Assembly (NCBI GenBank): GCA_049509915.1 | Contig: JBEKZL010000065.1 | Coordinates: 1 to 27,212 of the forward strand | Source: JBEKYD01 sp049509915 | Lineage (GTDB): Bacteria > Acidobacteriota > Terriglobia > Bryobacterales > Bryobacteraceae | Direction of reading: 5' to 3' | Length of the DNA: 27,212 nt | Shown: positions 17,009 to 25,565 of the stretch, piece after piece | How positions within the stretch are numbered: position 1 is the first letter of the stretch | Layout of the letters: each line of letters opens with the position of its first letter | Notes under the pieces: model-generated | Database searches by the model: none | The model's input: the letters and a program-made list of their open reading frames with translations, nothing else | What the model was told of the DNA's origin: nothing | Program-made: the position numbers and the translations under genes

Positions 17009-18700
17009 TCACTTCTTGTCTCCCTTGATGCTGTCACCCCAAACGGCGTTACTACCCCAAACGACGTTGGTTGGGTCGATACTGCCGTTCCCGTCTGCCC
17101 AGACGACGTTGAAGCCGGCGGCGGTCGCGTCCCCCCAAACCACGTTGTCTCCCCAAACCACGTTGTCTCCCCAAACCACGTTGTCTCCCCAAACCACGTT
17201 GGTGCCCCAAACCACGTTGTCCCCCCAAACCACGTTGGATCCCGTGACCAGACTTACCTGACCCGTGGCAGAATCGAAGGTGACGGCAGGAGATGTCGCC
17301 GGCAGGTTTGAGAGAGCCGTTGTGTTTGCGAGGGCCGCTTGAATGTCGAGATACCCCGCACCCACAGTGAACATGTCATAGTAGAGTGTATAGACGATTC
17401 CCGTTGAGGGATCGGTCGCCGTGCTTGACGTAGGGAACGTTTTGTAGGCGGTCAGCATCAATATTGCCTTCACTTGATCCGGCGTGAGCGAAGGATTCTT
17501 CTGAATCAACAGAGCGGCCGCACCGCTGACCACCGGCGTCGCCATGCTGGTGCCGCTCAACACATAGTAATTCGTTGAGGTTCCGATACCGCCGTTCACA
17601 TAGTAAGAATTCGCTAGCGGCGTATTGGAATCTGTTGTGAAGAGCGTTGCCGAAGTGGAGCTCAGCAATGAAGCCACCTGATTTCCAGGAGCAACGAGGT
17701 CCGGTTTCACAATCTGGTCGTAAAGGGTCGGACCCTTCGAACTGTAACTGGTCATGACGTCATCGGTCCGGCTCGGAGTGCCCATAGTATTCATCGCGCC
17801 GACTGTAATGACGTAAGGATCGGCGCCCGGAACCGCGATGGTCCCGTAACCTTCGATGCCGTCGGTATCGGTGCGCCCTTCGTTGCCAGAAGCTACCACG
17901 ACTACAATGCCAGCCTGCCATGCGGCCTCCACGGCCTGGCACATCGGGTCTAAGGCGTAAGTTTCGAAAGGCGCGCGCCCCAGCGACAGGTTGATGACGC
18001 GAATGTTGTACTCCGACTTCAGCGCGATCGCCTGATCGATAGCCTGGATCACGGTGCTGTCCAAAGCCTGGCCGTTATTGTCCAGTACCCGCAGATTGAT
18101 GATATTAGCCCCAGGTGCGATGCCCCGGAAGGTGCGTGTGTCCGAACTGGCGCTGCTGGACGCACCATTTCCAGCGGCGATCCCGGTCACGTGCGTGCCA
18201 TGCCCGTAGGCGTCGTTCGTGGACCCGAGGCCGGTGAAATCCTGGCTGTATACGATCCGCGAGGCCAACCCTGTCGAGTTCATAAGATCGGGGTTCTGGG
18301 TTATGCCGCTATCGATAATGGCAATACCTACGCCGGTGCCATCCAGGCCGTAACCGACCGCCGCGGCGGCGTTCACTGCTGCCGCGGTTAGATCGAGCTT
18401 ACCTTTCAGTGGCCGGTCCAGCGACATGTACTTGATGTTCGGCAACAGAGCAAGTAACTTAACCATACCTAGTTTCAAAGGTACCACAGTTACGGGTAAC
18501 TTCTTAAATGTTTTTGTGGGTTGGCCATACGCCCCCAGTTGGGTAAAATCGGCGCTGCCTGGAAACTGATTGAACTGAATGAGCACATTCACGGTGGAGG
18601 ATGGATTAACTGCGGCTAAGTCCTTGGATATCTTGGGACTTGTGGCCAACGCTAGCGTTGAAGCGAGAAGCAGTACAGCAATCGCTCTTAAGGGTCTCAT
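17009..18700 (-). CDS. Secreted subtilase (S8) with C-terminal NVVWGD repeats
   Basis: The 563-aa protein starts at an ATG with AGGAG at good spacing. MRPLRAIAVLLLASTLALA is a signal peptide. A propeptide (I9-type features: NVLIQFNQFPGS, then LALLPNIKYMSLDRPL) precedes the S8 catalytic domain with Asp130 (IAIIDSGI), His167 (YGHGTHVTG), oxyanion Asn273 (ASGNEG) and Ser385 (LSGTSMATP). All catalytic residues are intact. After the catalytic domain come six tandem hexapeptides NVVWGD (one NVVWGT) at 489-524, then NVVWAD at 531, NVVWGS at 545 and NAVWGD at 551, ending SIKGDKK. The protein should be exported and self-processed. It heads a seven-gene unit with a small Trp-repeat gene, a sensor kinase and a peptide-type importer. 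I know similar VWG-tailed subtilases in acidobacteria, but not a proven role for the tail. Confidence 0.93.
   Translation of the reverse strand: MRPLRAIAVLLLASTLALATSPKISKDLAAVNPSSTVNVLIQFNQFPGSADFTQLGAYGQPTKTFKKLPVTVVPLKLGMVKLLALLPNIKYMSLDRPLKGKLDLTAAAVNAAAAVGYGLDGTGVGIAIIDSGITQNPDLMNSTGLASRIVYSQDFTGLGSTNDAYGHGTHVTGIAAGNGASSSASSDTRTFRGIAPGANIINLRVLDNNGQALDSTVIQAIDQAIALKSEYNIRVINLSLGRAPFETYALDPMCQAVEAAWQAGIVVVVASGNEGRTDTDGIEGYGTIAVPGADPYVITVGAMNTMGTPSRTDDVMTSYSSKGPTLYDQIVKPDLVAPGNQVASLLSSTSATLFTTDSNTPLANSYYVNGGIGTSTNYYVLSGTSMATPVVSGAAALLIQKNPSLTPDQVKAILMLTAYKTFPTSSTATDPSTGIVYTLYYDMFTVGAGYLDIQAALANTTALSNLPATSPAVTFDSATGQVSLVTGSNVVWGDNVVWGTNVVWGDNVVWGDNVVWGDNVVWGDATAAGFNVVWADGNGSIDPTNVVWGSNAVWGDSIKGDKK
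17129..17236 (-). repeat. Six 18-bp tandem repeats encoding NVVWGD
   Basis: On the plus strand the unit reads CCCCAAACCACGTTGTCT. The first three copies are identical, and the next three differ only in the last three or four bases. The near identity at silent positions suggests recent expansion by slippage or unequal crossing-over. The three outlying VW hexads of the same protein have diverged at the DNA level. Confidence 0.95.
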
Positions 18701-18958
18701 ATAGATAGGTCTCCTATGTTCAAGATCTGGTCGTCTGTTTGTCGTTCCCCAGTGATCGGAGCTGCGATGAGCGTCGAAGTGATCGCCAATCCGCTACCTT
18801 TCGTAAGCTGCGAAACATCTACAACAGTAAACTAACTGTTGCCAAAGATCAACATTCGAAAGCGGCGTGTAGAAATATTCCGTAACGCCTATCTTTGGTT
18901 ATAACGTACCTAGCGTTTAACCGGACGGATAACGTCAGCTAAGTATTAAACTAAGTAA
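18701..18958 (-). promoter_or_regulatory. Leader and candidate control region of protease operon
   Basis: This AT-richer stretch upstream of the subtilase contains several palindromes: TTTCG/CGAAA around 18800-18816, AACAGT/ACTGTT at 18823-18840, and CCAAAGAT (18842-18849) facing ATCTTTGG (18891-18898). On the minus strand TTGATC (18852-18847) and TACTGT (18829-18824) are spaced by 17 nt. This is a weak sigma-70-like match whose -10 overlaps the AACAGT palindrome. The start site and the regulator are unproven; the clustering of palindromes is what is seen. Confidence 0.3.
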
Positions 18959-19198
18959 CTATAGCCTTTCCCATATCTGGCCTTCTGCGTCGAAAGGATC
19001 CAAGGTCTGCTCACGGTTTCCGGTATTGCTACCAGATGTTAACGTTGCGGAGGCGAGCCGCCACCAGGCGCCGGCAGGCGTGATCTTCGGGTAGTCCCGC
19101 CTTGCGCCGTCTCCAGCAGGCAGTTCCAACAGAACCGGTACTGAGCGCAGCCCCTTCGGGCGGACTTCGTGTACGGCAACAATCAGACCAGCCTCAGG
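18959..19198 (-). CDS. Unrecognised short reading frame, no clear start
   Basis: From a stop at about 19203 to the TAG at 18959-18961 the minus strand reads PEAGLIVAVHEVRPKGLRSV, then PVLLELPAGDGARRDYPKIT, PAGAWWRLASATLTSGSN and REQTLDPFDAEGQIWERL. The composition and third-position GC look like real coding sequence, unlike the surrounding bases, but no ATG or GTG with a ribosome site is visible. It may be the C-terminal remnant of a larger gene. I do not recognise the family. It lies between the decaying hybrid kinase and the protease operon, on the same strand. Confidence 0.3.
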   Translation of the reverse strand, partial: PEAGLIVAVHEVRPKGLRSVPVLLELPAGDGARRDYPKITPAGAWWRLASATLTSGSNTGNREQTLDPFDAEGQIWERL

Positions 19199-19269
19199 TC
19201 AATTCGTCTCCTATATTAATGACAAGTGTGTGGGCCTACTAGCGTGGTTCGTCACCAGCCGCCGCGGCC

Positions 19270-20895
19270 CGAGCTCGGAAAGGGGAGAGACTATCTGAGG
19301 CAGATCGACGGGACAATTGGGGGGTGTCCGGTTCGCATCTCTCGATGTCGAATGTGGGCGGCCACTTCCAGACTGTCTATTTCGAGCGATTGAATATCCA
19401 AGAAAATCAAATCGAAGGCCCGACGTTCAAGCGCCGCAAGGGCCTCAAGCCCGTTGTCAGCAATCGCAACCTGGTGGCCTTTTCGCGTGAGCAGCACAGC
19501 CATCAGTTTCTGAAGTTGTTGACTGACTTTATTGTCTTCGGCGATCAGGACCTAGAGGGGAGGCAGCTTATCTTCGGCGGGTTCCGTGCTGACTCGATGG
19601 TATTCGCGGTTTCCGCCCTGCGCAATCGGGTCGTGAAGTGGAATGTGCGGCCATGACATTGCTCGCTCTCCACCCAGAGCCGCCCTCCCATCACGCCCGC
19701 AAGCTGGTCGGAAATGGCCGGAACGAGTCCGGTCAGCCCGTATTTGCGCGTAGGGGAACCACTGACGTGGCGGAAGGCCTCGAAAATGTCCCGTTGTTTG
19801 TCGGGTGGTACCCCGACGCCAGTGTCTCGGACCGTGCAGTGCACCAGACAATTGTCTCCCGGGCTCGCTGTGGCCTGGACATTCACCTGGTCTGAGCCTT
19901 TCGTCGTGAAGTTGATGGCGTTCCCGATAGAGGTTCGATATCACCTAATGAAGCCGATTAGCATCGCCGGGGACTGCGTCCGCCTCTCCTGTGATCACCT
20001 CGCACCGCTGGTTTAGGCCTTTTCGATGGGCCGGGCCCGAAAGGGCCTTCGTCGATTCCTCCATCAATTTGCGGAGCGAGAAAGGCTTTTGCTCCAATTC
20101 CACGTTTCCCGCCTCAAAATTGGAGAGATCCGGAATGTCGGTGACGGTTTTCAATAGTGATACCGTGCAACTCTCGATTGTTTTCAGGTTCTCTCGCTGC
20201 TCGCGTGCCAACTCGGAAGCTAAGGTCAGTCGAGTAAGGCCGAGGATGCCGTCGATCGAAGTCCGAAGCTCGTGGCTGATGTTCACGAGGAACTCACTCT
20301 TAGCCGTTAAGGCTGATTCTGCTGCGATCCGAGCCGCTTGGAGTTCCGCAGTGCGGCGGCCCACCATCCGGTCAAGGTCCTCCAGTTGTGCTTTCGCCTG
20401 ACGGCTGAGCAGGCACTTGTCGGTCATCGTGTAAGCTAGCTGGATGACCTCGATATTGTCAAACGGCTTCTTCAAAACCAGTAGGCTGGCTGAACGCCCG
20501 TGCCGGCGCCGGATATCGCTCCACGAATAGTCTGAATATGCGGTGCAGAGGACCGTTTGCAAGTCCGGGTCGGCCTGCCAAAAGTGGCCGATGGCTTCGA
20601 CTCCGTTCCACCCAGGAGGCATTCTAACGTCCACAAACGCGAGGGCGTAGGGACGCCCCTCGGCGAGGGCCAATTTGATTTTGTCCAGGCCCTCCTGCCC
20701 TTGATATGCCGAGTCGATCTCGAAGTGCTCCATTGGTACTTTGGTCGTACCGAACAGCAACGCCTCGTCGTCTTTGAGATCCGCCTGCTCGTCCGTAACA
20801 CCGGCCAGAACCTTGCGAATGTCAGCGTGTATCGCCGGATTGTCATCGACGATCAGAATCCGGTGACTTGCTTCTACGCCGTCTGGTAACGCCAT
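19270..20895 (-). pseudogene. Decayed hybrid histidine kinase REC-HisKA-HATPase-REC
   Basis: The ATG at 20895 has GAGGTGA upstream. The first 316 residues contain a receiver (HRILIVDDNPAIHADIRKVL, Asp89 in VDVRMPPGW) and HisKA with His208 in NISHELRTSIDG. A TAG then occurs right after GDANRLH (about 19945), where intact relatives read RLRQV. A one-base insertion a few codons later (CTCTATC) throws off the N box, which reads NLIGNAINFTTKG in the corrected frame. The ATPase part continues to 19545 with G1 DTGVGVPP, but G2 is ruined (YGLTGLVPAIS for GGTGLGLAIS). Another TAG precedes the C-terminal receiver (LIAEDNKVSQQLQKL, LIFLDIQ), which loses frame after REMRTG. Several independent lesions make this a true pseudogene. 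It is a paralogue of the intact hybrid at 6844, but without the PAS domain and with one C-terminal receiver. Confidence 0.9.
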
Positions 20896-21103
20896 GCTTC
20901 ACCTCGCTGCGGTTTGGCATTTAAGGCCAACGACGCGCTTTGATTGTTCATATCGGCCGTGATTGTGGATTTCTTAGCTCGGCCGTGATTTTCTGGTTAG
21001 TTTTTTCGGTCATTACGTTGACCTTGGCTAATCTTGAACTTATCGGGAAACAGTGGGAGAATCGTTTTTCGTTTTCATAAGAAAAGCGAATTTGGCTCCG
21101 GAG
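20896..21103 (+). promoter_or_regulatory. Divergent intergenic region with direct repeat
   Basis: The 12-base sequence TCGGCCGTGATT occurs twice, at 20953-20964 and 20979-20990, with a 26-bp period. Downstream, TTGACC (21018-21023) and TATCGG (21041-21046) are separated by 17 nt, a weak promoter-like pair for the S53 protease gene. If used, transcription would begin near 21053 and favour the ATG at 21104 as start. The repeat could be an operator pair or a small duplication. Confidence 0.3.
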
Positions 21104-24100
21104 ATGAAACAAATCAATCATACGAAGATCCATCCCATAGCGGTTAAGTTTCGGGTGGCTATTGCCGGATGCCCGAGGCTGTCCGTCTGGCTTGCACTCG
21201 CACTGGCATTGTTTTGGGTTCCGACAGGAACAGCGCTCGCCGCGCCACCCAACCGCATCACTCGTCCGATAAATGTTAACCAGACGCGAATTCTTCGCGG
21301 TGACTTGCACCGCCTGGCTCAAACCCAGTTCGACCAGGGACCGGTCGAGCCGGCAACCCGCATGGACTTTGTGACTCTCGTGTTCAAGCCCACGACGGCC
21401 CAACAGGCGGATCTCGATCGACTGCTTTCCGACCAGCAAAATCCTGCCTCTTCGCTGTTCCACCAGTGGCTCGCGCCGGAAGAATTCGGCAATCGTTTCG
21501 GTTTGAGTTCCGCCGATCTGTCGAAAGTGGCTGCCTGGCTGACATCCGAAGGCTTCACTGTGAATGAGTCGGCGCGGGGCCGGAATTGGATCGCCTTCAG
21601 CGGAACGGCGGCACAGATGGAAAACTCGCTTCATACCCCGATCCATCGGTTCCTCGTCAATGGCAAAATGCATTTCGCCAATACGGCGGAGCCGTCCGTG
21701 CCGGATGCGCTCGGCGATGTAGTCAGCGGATTTCTGGGCTTGGACGACTTCACGCCGGAACCGTTCGTCATTCCCACATCCCCCCAGTATACCGCCGGAT
21801 CCTCTCATTACATGGTGCCAGGAGACTTCGCCACGATCTATGATCTGACACCGCTCTATCAGGCCGGCATAAACGGAACGGGCCAAAGAATTGCGGTAGT
21901 GGGCCAATCCGAGGTTCTGCTGAGCGACATTATCTCTTTCCGCAACCGCTATGGTCTGCCTCCGAACGATCCGTATTTCATTCCGTACAGTGGGACTTCA
22001 CCGGGGTATAATTCGGCTCAGATCGAAGGCAACCTCGATCTGGAATGGGCCGGAGCCATCGCGCCCAACGCCACGATCGACTATGTTTACGGGGCCAATG
22101 CGATGACCGCAATTGTGCAGGCCGTGAATATGAACGTGGCTCCCGTTATCAGCATCAGCTACGGTGGTTGCGAAATCGATTACGCTTTGTCCTACTTTCG
22201 CTCCATAACCCAGCAGGCGAATGCGCAAGGAATCACGCTGCTCAGCGCATCGGGCGATTCCGGCGCGGCGGGGTGCGATCCCCAAGCGGCGGCGCCGTTC
22301 GCCGCTCTCGGTCGCATGGCGGATTTCCCCGCGGTCGTGCCGGAGGTCACGGGAGTCGGCGGCACGGAGTTTGTCGAGGGAACCGGTACCTATTGGGCGA
22401 GCACGAACTCGTCCAGTTTTGCCTCGGCCCTTTCCTACATCCCGGAGGCGGCTTGGAACGAATCCTCCAGTTCCCTGAATTCGGGCGGCGGTGGCGCGAG
22501 CATTTTCTATTCGCAGCCATCCTGGCAAACCGGTCCGGGCGTACCGGACGACAACGTTCGGCACGTCCCTGACGTGGCGTTGAGCGCCGCGCTTCACGAT
22601 GGCTATTACATCTCCTATATGGGCATTAGCGGCGCCGTTGGTGGGACTTCGGCCTCGACGCCATCCATGGCCGGCATAATCGCCTTGCTCAACCAGTACC
22701 AGGTCAGCAAGGGCTTTCAGAAGCAAGCCGGCCTGGGGAACATAAACCCGCAACTTTACCGGCTGGCGCAAGCGGCCCCTATTGCGTTTCACGACATCAC
22801 GGCCGGCGGTAATATTGTGCCCTGCGCCCAAGGTAGTCCTGACTGTCTGACCGGGTCTTTCGGCTACCCGGCCGGCCCGGGATACGACATGGCCACTGGC
22901 CTGGGTTCAGTGGACGCTTACAACCTGGTCACGCAATGGAACACCGCAACACAAGCCGTTACGGTGGTGCTCTCACTCAGTGCAACCAAGGTCACCTTGA
23001 GCGACACCATCACGCTCACGGCGCAAGTGAGTCCCGCTTCTGGGTCAGGCACTCCCACTGGTACAGTGAACTTTGCCGCGGGTACCGTGCCGCTGGGCTC
23101 GGTTGTCCTCCCCGGAGGCAACTCGCCGCAGTCGGTCTCGCTTTCATTCCCGGCTTATGTGTTCGCAGGTATCGGCATCTTCACCGTCTCGGCCCAGTAT
23201 TCGGGAGATGCGGCTTTCAGCGGCGGAGGCGCCACCAAGGAAGTTCAGGTCGTAGTTCCAACCAATGCCGCCGCTGTCGTAATTTCTTGGCCCAACACGG
23301 TGTGGGCGGCTTCCCCGGATGCTCAGGGACTGAGTTGGCCGACCACCATCACGATCAGTGAGATCGCGGGAGTTCCCGCACTTATCACGGGATTCACTAT
23401 CGATGGAAATGCTCAGAACCTCGCGGATTATTTCCCCTCACCCAACATTGCGCCCAATAGTTCCTTCAGCACCAGTTTCGTTTTCCGAAACTTGACCGTT
23501 CCCATGGCGCGTGTGTTCGGAGTCACCGGAACCGATGCCAATGGGAATCCGTGGTCGCGCGCGTTTACCGTGAATTACAACCCGCCGCTCATCCCCGGGA
23601 CGGACTTCAGTCTTTCTGCCGCGCCTCTCACCGTCACCCAGAACACCGCCGCAGATCCTTCCTGCCAGTGGCAGGTGCAACTCCATGTCGACGACGTGAT
23701 GGGCGGCATCGAAGACACCATCACCGGTCTCCACGCCGGCAACGTCGACATGACGTCACAGATTCCTTCCATTTTTGGGACACCGCGGTTAAACTCCTGG
23801 GCTTCACTGCAGGGCACGCTCTGTTTCAGCCGAATTGTGCCTCCCACCAGTGAGGTTATCGAAGTGGATGTCGACGGCAAATTGGTCCAACAAGTTGTGG
23901 TTTCCTTTGCCGGGCCCCCGGCCAATCCCACCAAGATCACCTCCGTTCCCACGACCGTCAATCTGACCACACATGACACCACAACCCCGGCCACTGCTAT
24001 GCTTTCCATCGGCATCGCCGATAAGACGCAGCCGTGGACGCTTTCCCTCTACCCTGCCAATCGGACAAGCGCCTGGTTGACGGCCTCGCAGTATACCGGT

Positions 24101-24928
24101 ACGGGCTCCGCTCAGATCGCCCTGACGGCTTCGGGTACCGGATTTGAACCAGGCGCTTACTGGGCCACCGTGGTCATCCAGTCGCCGAATGCGGTGCCAC
24201 AAGTCGTCAACGTGCCGGTGATGTTTGTATTCGGAGGGAACACTTCGGGAACAGCAATCACCGCCGCGGTGAATTCGGGCTCGTTCCAGCCTTCCGCGAG
24301 CCCTGGCATGTTGCTCTCCGTATTCGGATCGAACCTGGCCAACTCCACCGCGATGGCGCCCGCGGGCACGTTTGCGCCTTACTCTCTCGCCGGAGTCACG
24401 GCAACCGTCGATGACATCGCCGCGCCGCTGTTCTACGTTTCGCCTAACCAGCTCAACATCCAGGTGCCGCAAGAAGTTGGCGGCGGTCCAGCGGTGCTGG
24501 GCATCAACAACAATGGCGCAGTCGCCGGCTTCCCGATCGAAGTCCACGCGTCGGCACCAGGCATCTTCGTCGATGGAAACGGTAACGTGGTTCCGAACGC
24601 CACCGTCACACCGGGAGGATACGGCACCATTTTCTTTACCGGTGCCGGGGAGATGTCGAACCTCCCATTGACCGGCGAAGCCGCGTCGGTCACTGGCTCG
24701 GTGAGTAGCCTCGGGACACCGTCTCTGCCACTTTCCATCATGGTGGGCGGAGTACCGGCGCTCATCCAGTTCGATGGCCAGGCTCCGGGCAAAGTCGGCA
24801 CCACCCAGGTGAACTTCATCGTGCCGCATTCAACTCCCGTAGGAGACATGCCGGTTGTTGTCACTGTGGGAGCCGTCGCGAGCCAGCCCGCTCACATCAA
24901 TGTAGTCGCTCCGCAGTCTGTGCAGTGA
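21104..24928 (+). CDS. Secreted S53 (sedolisin/kumamolisin) protease with TIGR03437 end
   Basis: With the ATG at 21104 the protein is 1274 aa; a GTG at 21053 would add 17 residues and neither start has a strong ribosome site. A signal peptide (LSVWLALALALFWVPTGTAL, then AAPPN) is followed by a pro-kumamolisin activation domain (about 60-210). The S53 catalytic domain has Glu308 and Asp312 (IEGNLDLEWAG), oxyanion Asp385 (SASGDSGAAG) and Ser516 (VGGTSASTPSMAG). The calcium-site region DMATGLGSVDAYN ends it near 610. An Ig-like domain follows (TVNFAAGTVPLGSVVL, about 620-720), then a long beta-rich region. The last 220 residues are the TIGR03437 domain (AAVNSGSFQPSASPGMLLSV, FGSNLA, YVSPNQLNIQVP, TTQVNFIVP), common in Solibacter-type secreted proteins. 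S53 enzymes are acid-active serine-carboxyl endopeptidases, which suits acidic soil. It stands alone on its strand, divergent from the dead hybrid kinase. Confidence 0.95.
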   Translation: MKQINHTKIHPIAVKFRVAIAGCPRLSVWLALALALFWVPTGTALAAPPNRITRPINVNQTRILRGDLHRLAQTQFDQGPVEPATRMDFVTLVFKPTTAQQADLDRLLSDQQNPASSLFHQWLAPEEFGNRFGLSSADLSKVAAWLTSEGFTVNESARGRNWIAFSGTAAQMENSLHTPIHRFLVNGKMHFANTAEPSVPDALGDVVSGFLGLDDFTPEPFVIPTSPQYTAGSSHYMVPGDFATIYDLTPLYQAGINGTGQRIAVVGQSEVLLSDIISFRNRYGLPPNDPYFIPYSGTSPGYNSAQIEGNLDLEWAGAIAPNATIDYVYGANAMTAIVQAVNMNVAPVISISYGGCEIDYALSYFRSITQQANAQGITLLSASGDSGAAGCDPQAAAPFAALGRMADFPAVVPEVTGVGGTEFVEGTGTYWASTNSSSFASALSYIPEAAWNESSSSLNSGGGGASIFYSQPSWQTGPGVPDDNVRHVPDVALSAALHDGYYISYMGISGAVGGTSASTPSMAGIIALLNQYQVSKGFQKQAGLGNINPQLYRLAQAAPIAFHDITAGGNIVPCAQGSPDCLTGSFGYPAGPGYDMATGLGSVDAYNLVTQWNTATQAVTVVLSLSATKVTLSDTITLTAQVSPASGSGTPTGTVNFAAGTVPLGSVVLPGGNSPQSVSLSFPAYVFAGIGIFTVSAQYSGDAAFSGGGATKEVQVVVPTNAAAVVISWPNTVWAASPDAQGLSWPTTITISEIAGVPALITGFTIDGNAQNLADYFPSPNIAPNSSFSTSFVFRNLTVPMARVFGVTGTDANGNPWSRAFTVNYNPPLIPGTDFSLSAAPLTVTQNTAADPSCQWQVQLHVDDVMGGIEDTITGLHAGNVDMTSQIPSIFGTPRLNSWASLQGTLCFSRIVPPTSEVIEVDVDGKLVQQVVVSFAGPPANPTKITSVPTTVNLTTHDTTTPATAMLSIGIADKTQPWTLSLYPANRTSAWLTASQYTGTGSAQIALTASGTGFEPGAYWATVVIQSPNAVPQVVNVPVMFVFGGNTSGTAITAAVNSGSFQPSASPGMLLSVFGSNLANSTAMAPAGTFAPYSLAGVTATVDDIAAPLFYVSPNQLNIQVPQEVGGGPAVLGINNNGAVAGFPIEVHASAPGIFVDGNGNVVPNATVTPGGYGTIFFTGAGEMSNLPLTGEAASVTGSVSSLGTPSLPLSIMVGGVPALIQFDGQAPGKVGTTQVNFIVPHSTPVGDMPVVVTVGAVASQPAHINVVAPQSVQ

Positions 24929-25565
24929 CGGGCTAGGATTCCGCGACAGGAACGCTGAGTGGCGAGAAGCGGCCCTCATACTGCCACCGCTTGTACCGGG
25001 GCGAGTCTTACTCCGGTTCGTAATCCGCCTGGTTGCCATACGAATCCAGGCTGCCCATCGCGACACTTGTGCTGGCCAAACGTAGTTGGTTCCTTAATCC
25101 CTGCGGACGGACATAAGTCCCGTAAAGTCGTTCGCGCCCTATCGGGACTGCCTCGGGGGCAATGCTCGGGAAAGGCTTGATCTGCGGGGGCCGAGGCAGT
25201 TTCGATAGGGGCGACTTGAAGAAAGCCGCTGGCGCGGCGGTCCGGTCTATGGAGCCGGAATCGCGGTTTTGGGGCTGGATGGCTGGGTTTCTCGGCGGCG
25301 AGAGAGGCCGAGAGCGCGGGTTTTGGTGTCGATGGCGGCGAAAAAGAGGGCCAGTTTGGCGGATAAAAAGGGCTCTGCGCGAGAATTCGACAAGCCGCTA
25401 ATTGGCGTGGCTGAGGCAGCTATAATACCAGCTGACAACAGCGCAGTCACTGAGAGGCTTGAATACCCCAATTCGGGGATTGTTCGCGGGCTGCTGGCGT
25501 GTGTAACCCCTTATTTGACGGTATGTTCGGGGGGGCCTTCCCGGAGAGCGCTCGCGTTCGAGCCT
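24929..25565 (+). other. Intergenic stretch, mostly without genes
   Basis: No reading frame here has a believable product. The one clear structure is the long inverted repeat at 25125-25217. Short open frames around 25160-25600 on both strands look like by-products of high GC. Confidence 0.4.
25125..25217. repeat. Imperfect long inverted repeat (stem-loop)
   Basis: Three blocks of the left arm, AAGTCG (25125-25130), CCTATCG (25138-25144) and ACTGCCTCGG (25147-25156), have exact reverse complements in order in the right arm: CCGAGGCAGT (25191-25200), CGATAGG (25203-25209) and CGACTT (25212-25217). The loop is 34 nt. The 23 paired bases with small internal bulges are well beyond chance for one site. 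It is not followed by a T run, so it is not a standard terminator. It may be a folded RNA, a MITE-like element or a pair of IS ends. Confidence 0.6.

Noticed and set aside
17131..17240. CRISPR array
   Set aside because: The 18-bp units are directly adjacent with no spacers and encode an in-frame hexapeptide repeat.
20948..21907. 319-aa minus-strand frame
   Set aside because: It lies antisense to the signal peptide and prodomain of the S53 protease, which has clear family motifs.
22000..24829. Long minus-strand frames of 277 and 341 aa
   Set aside because: They mirror the S53 protease coding region and have no recognisable domain.
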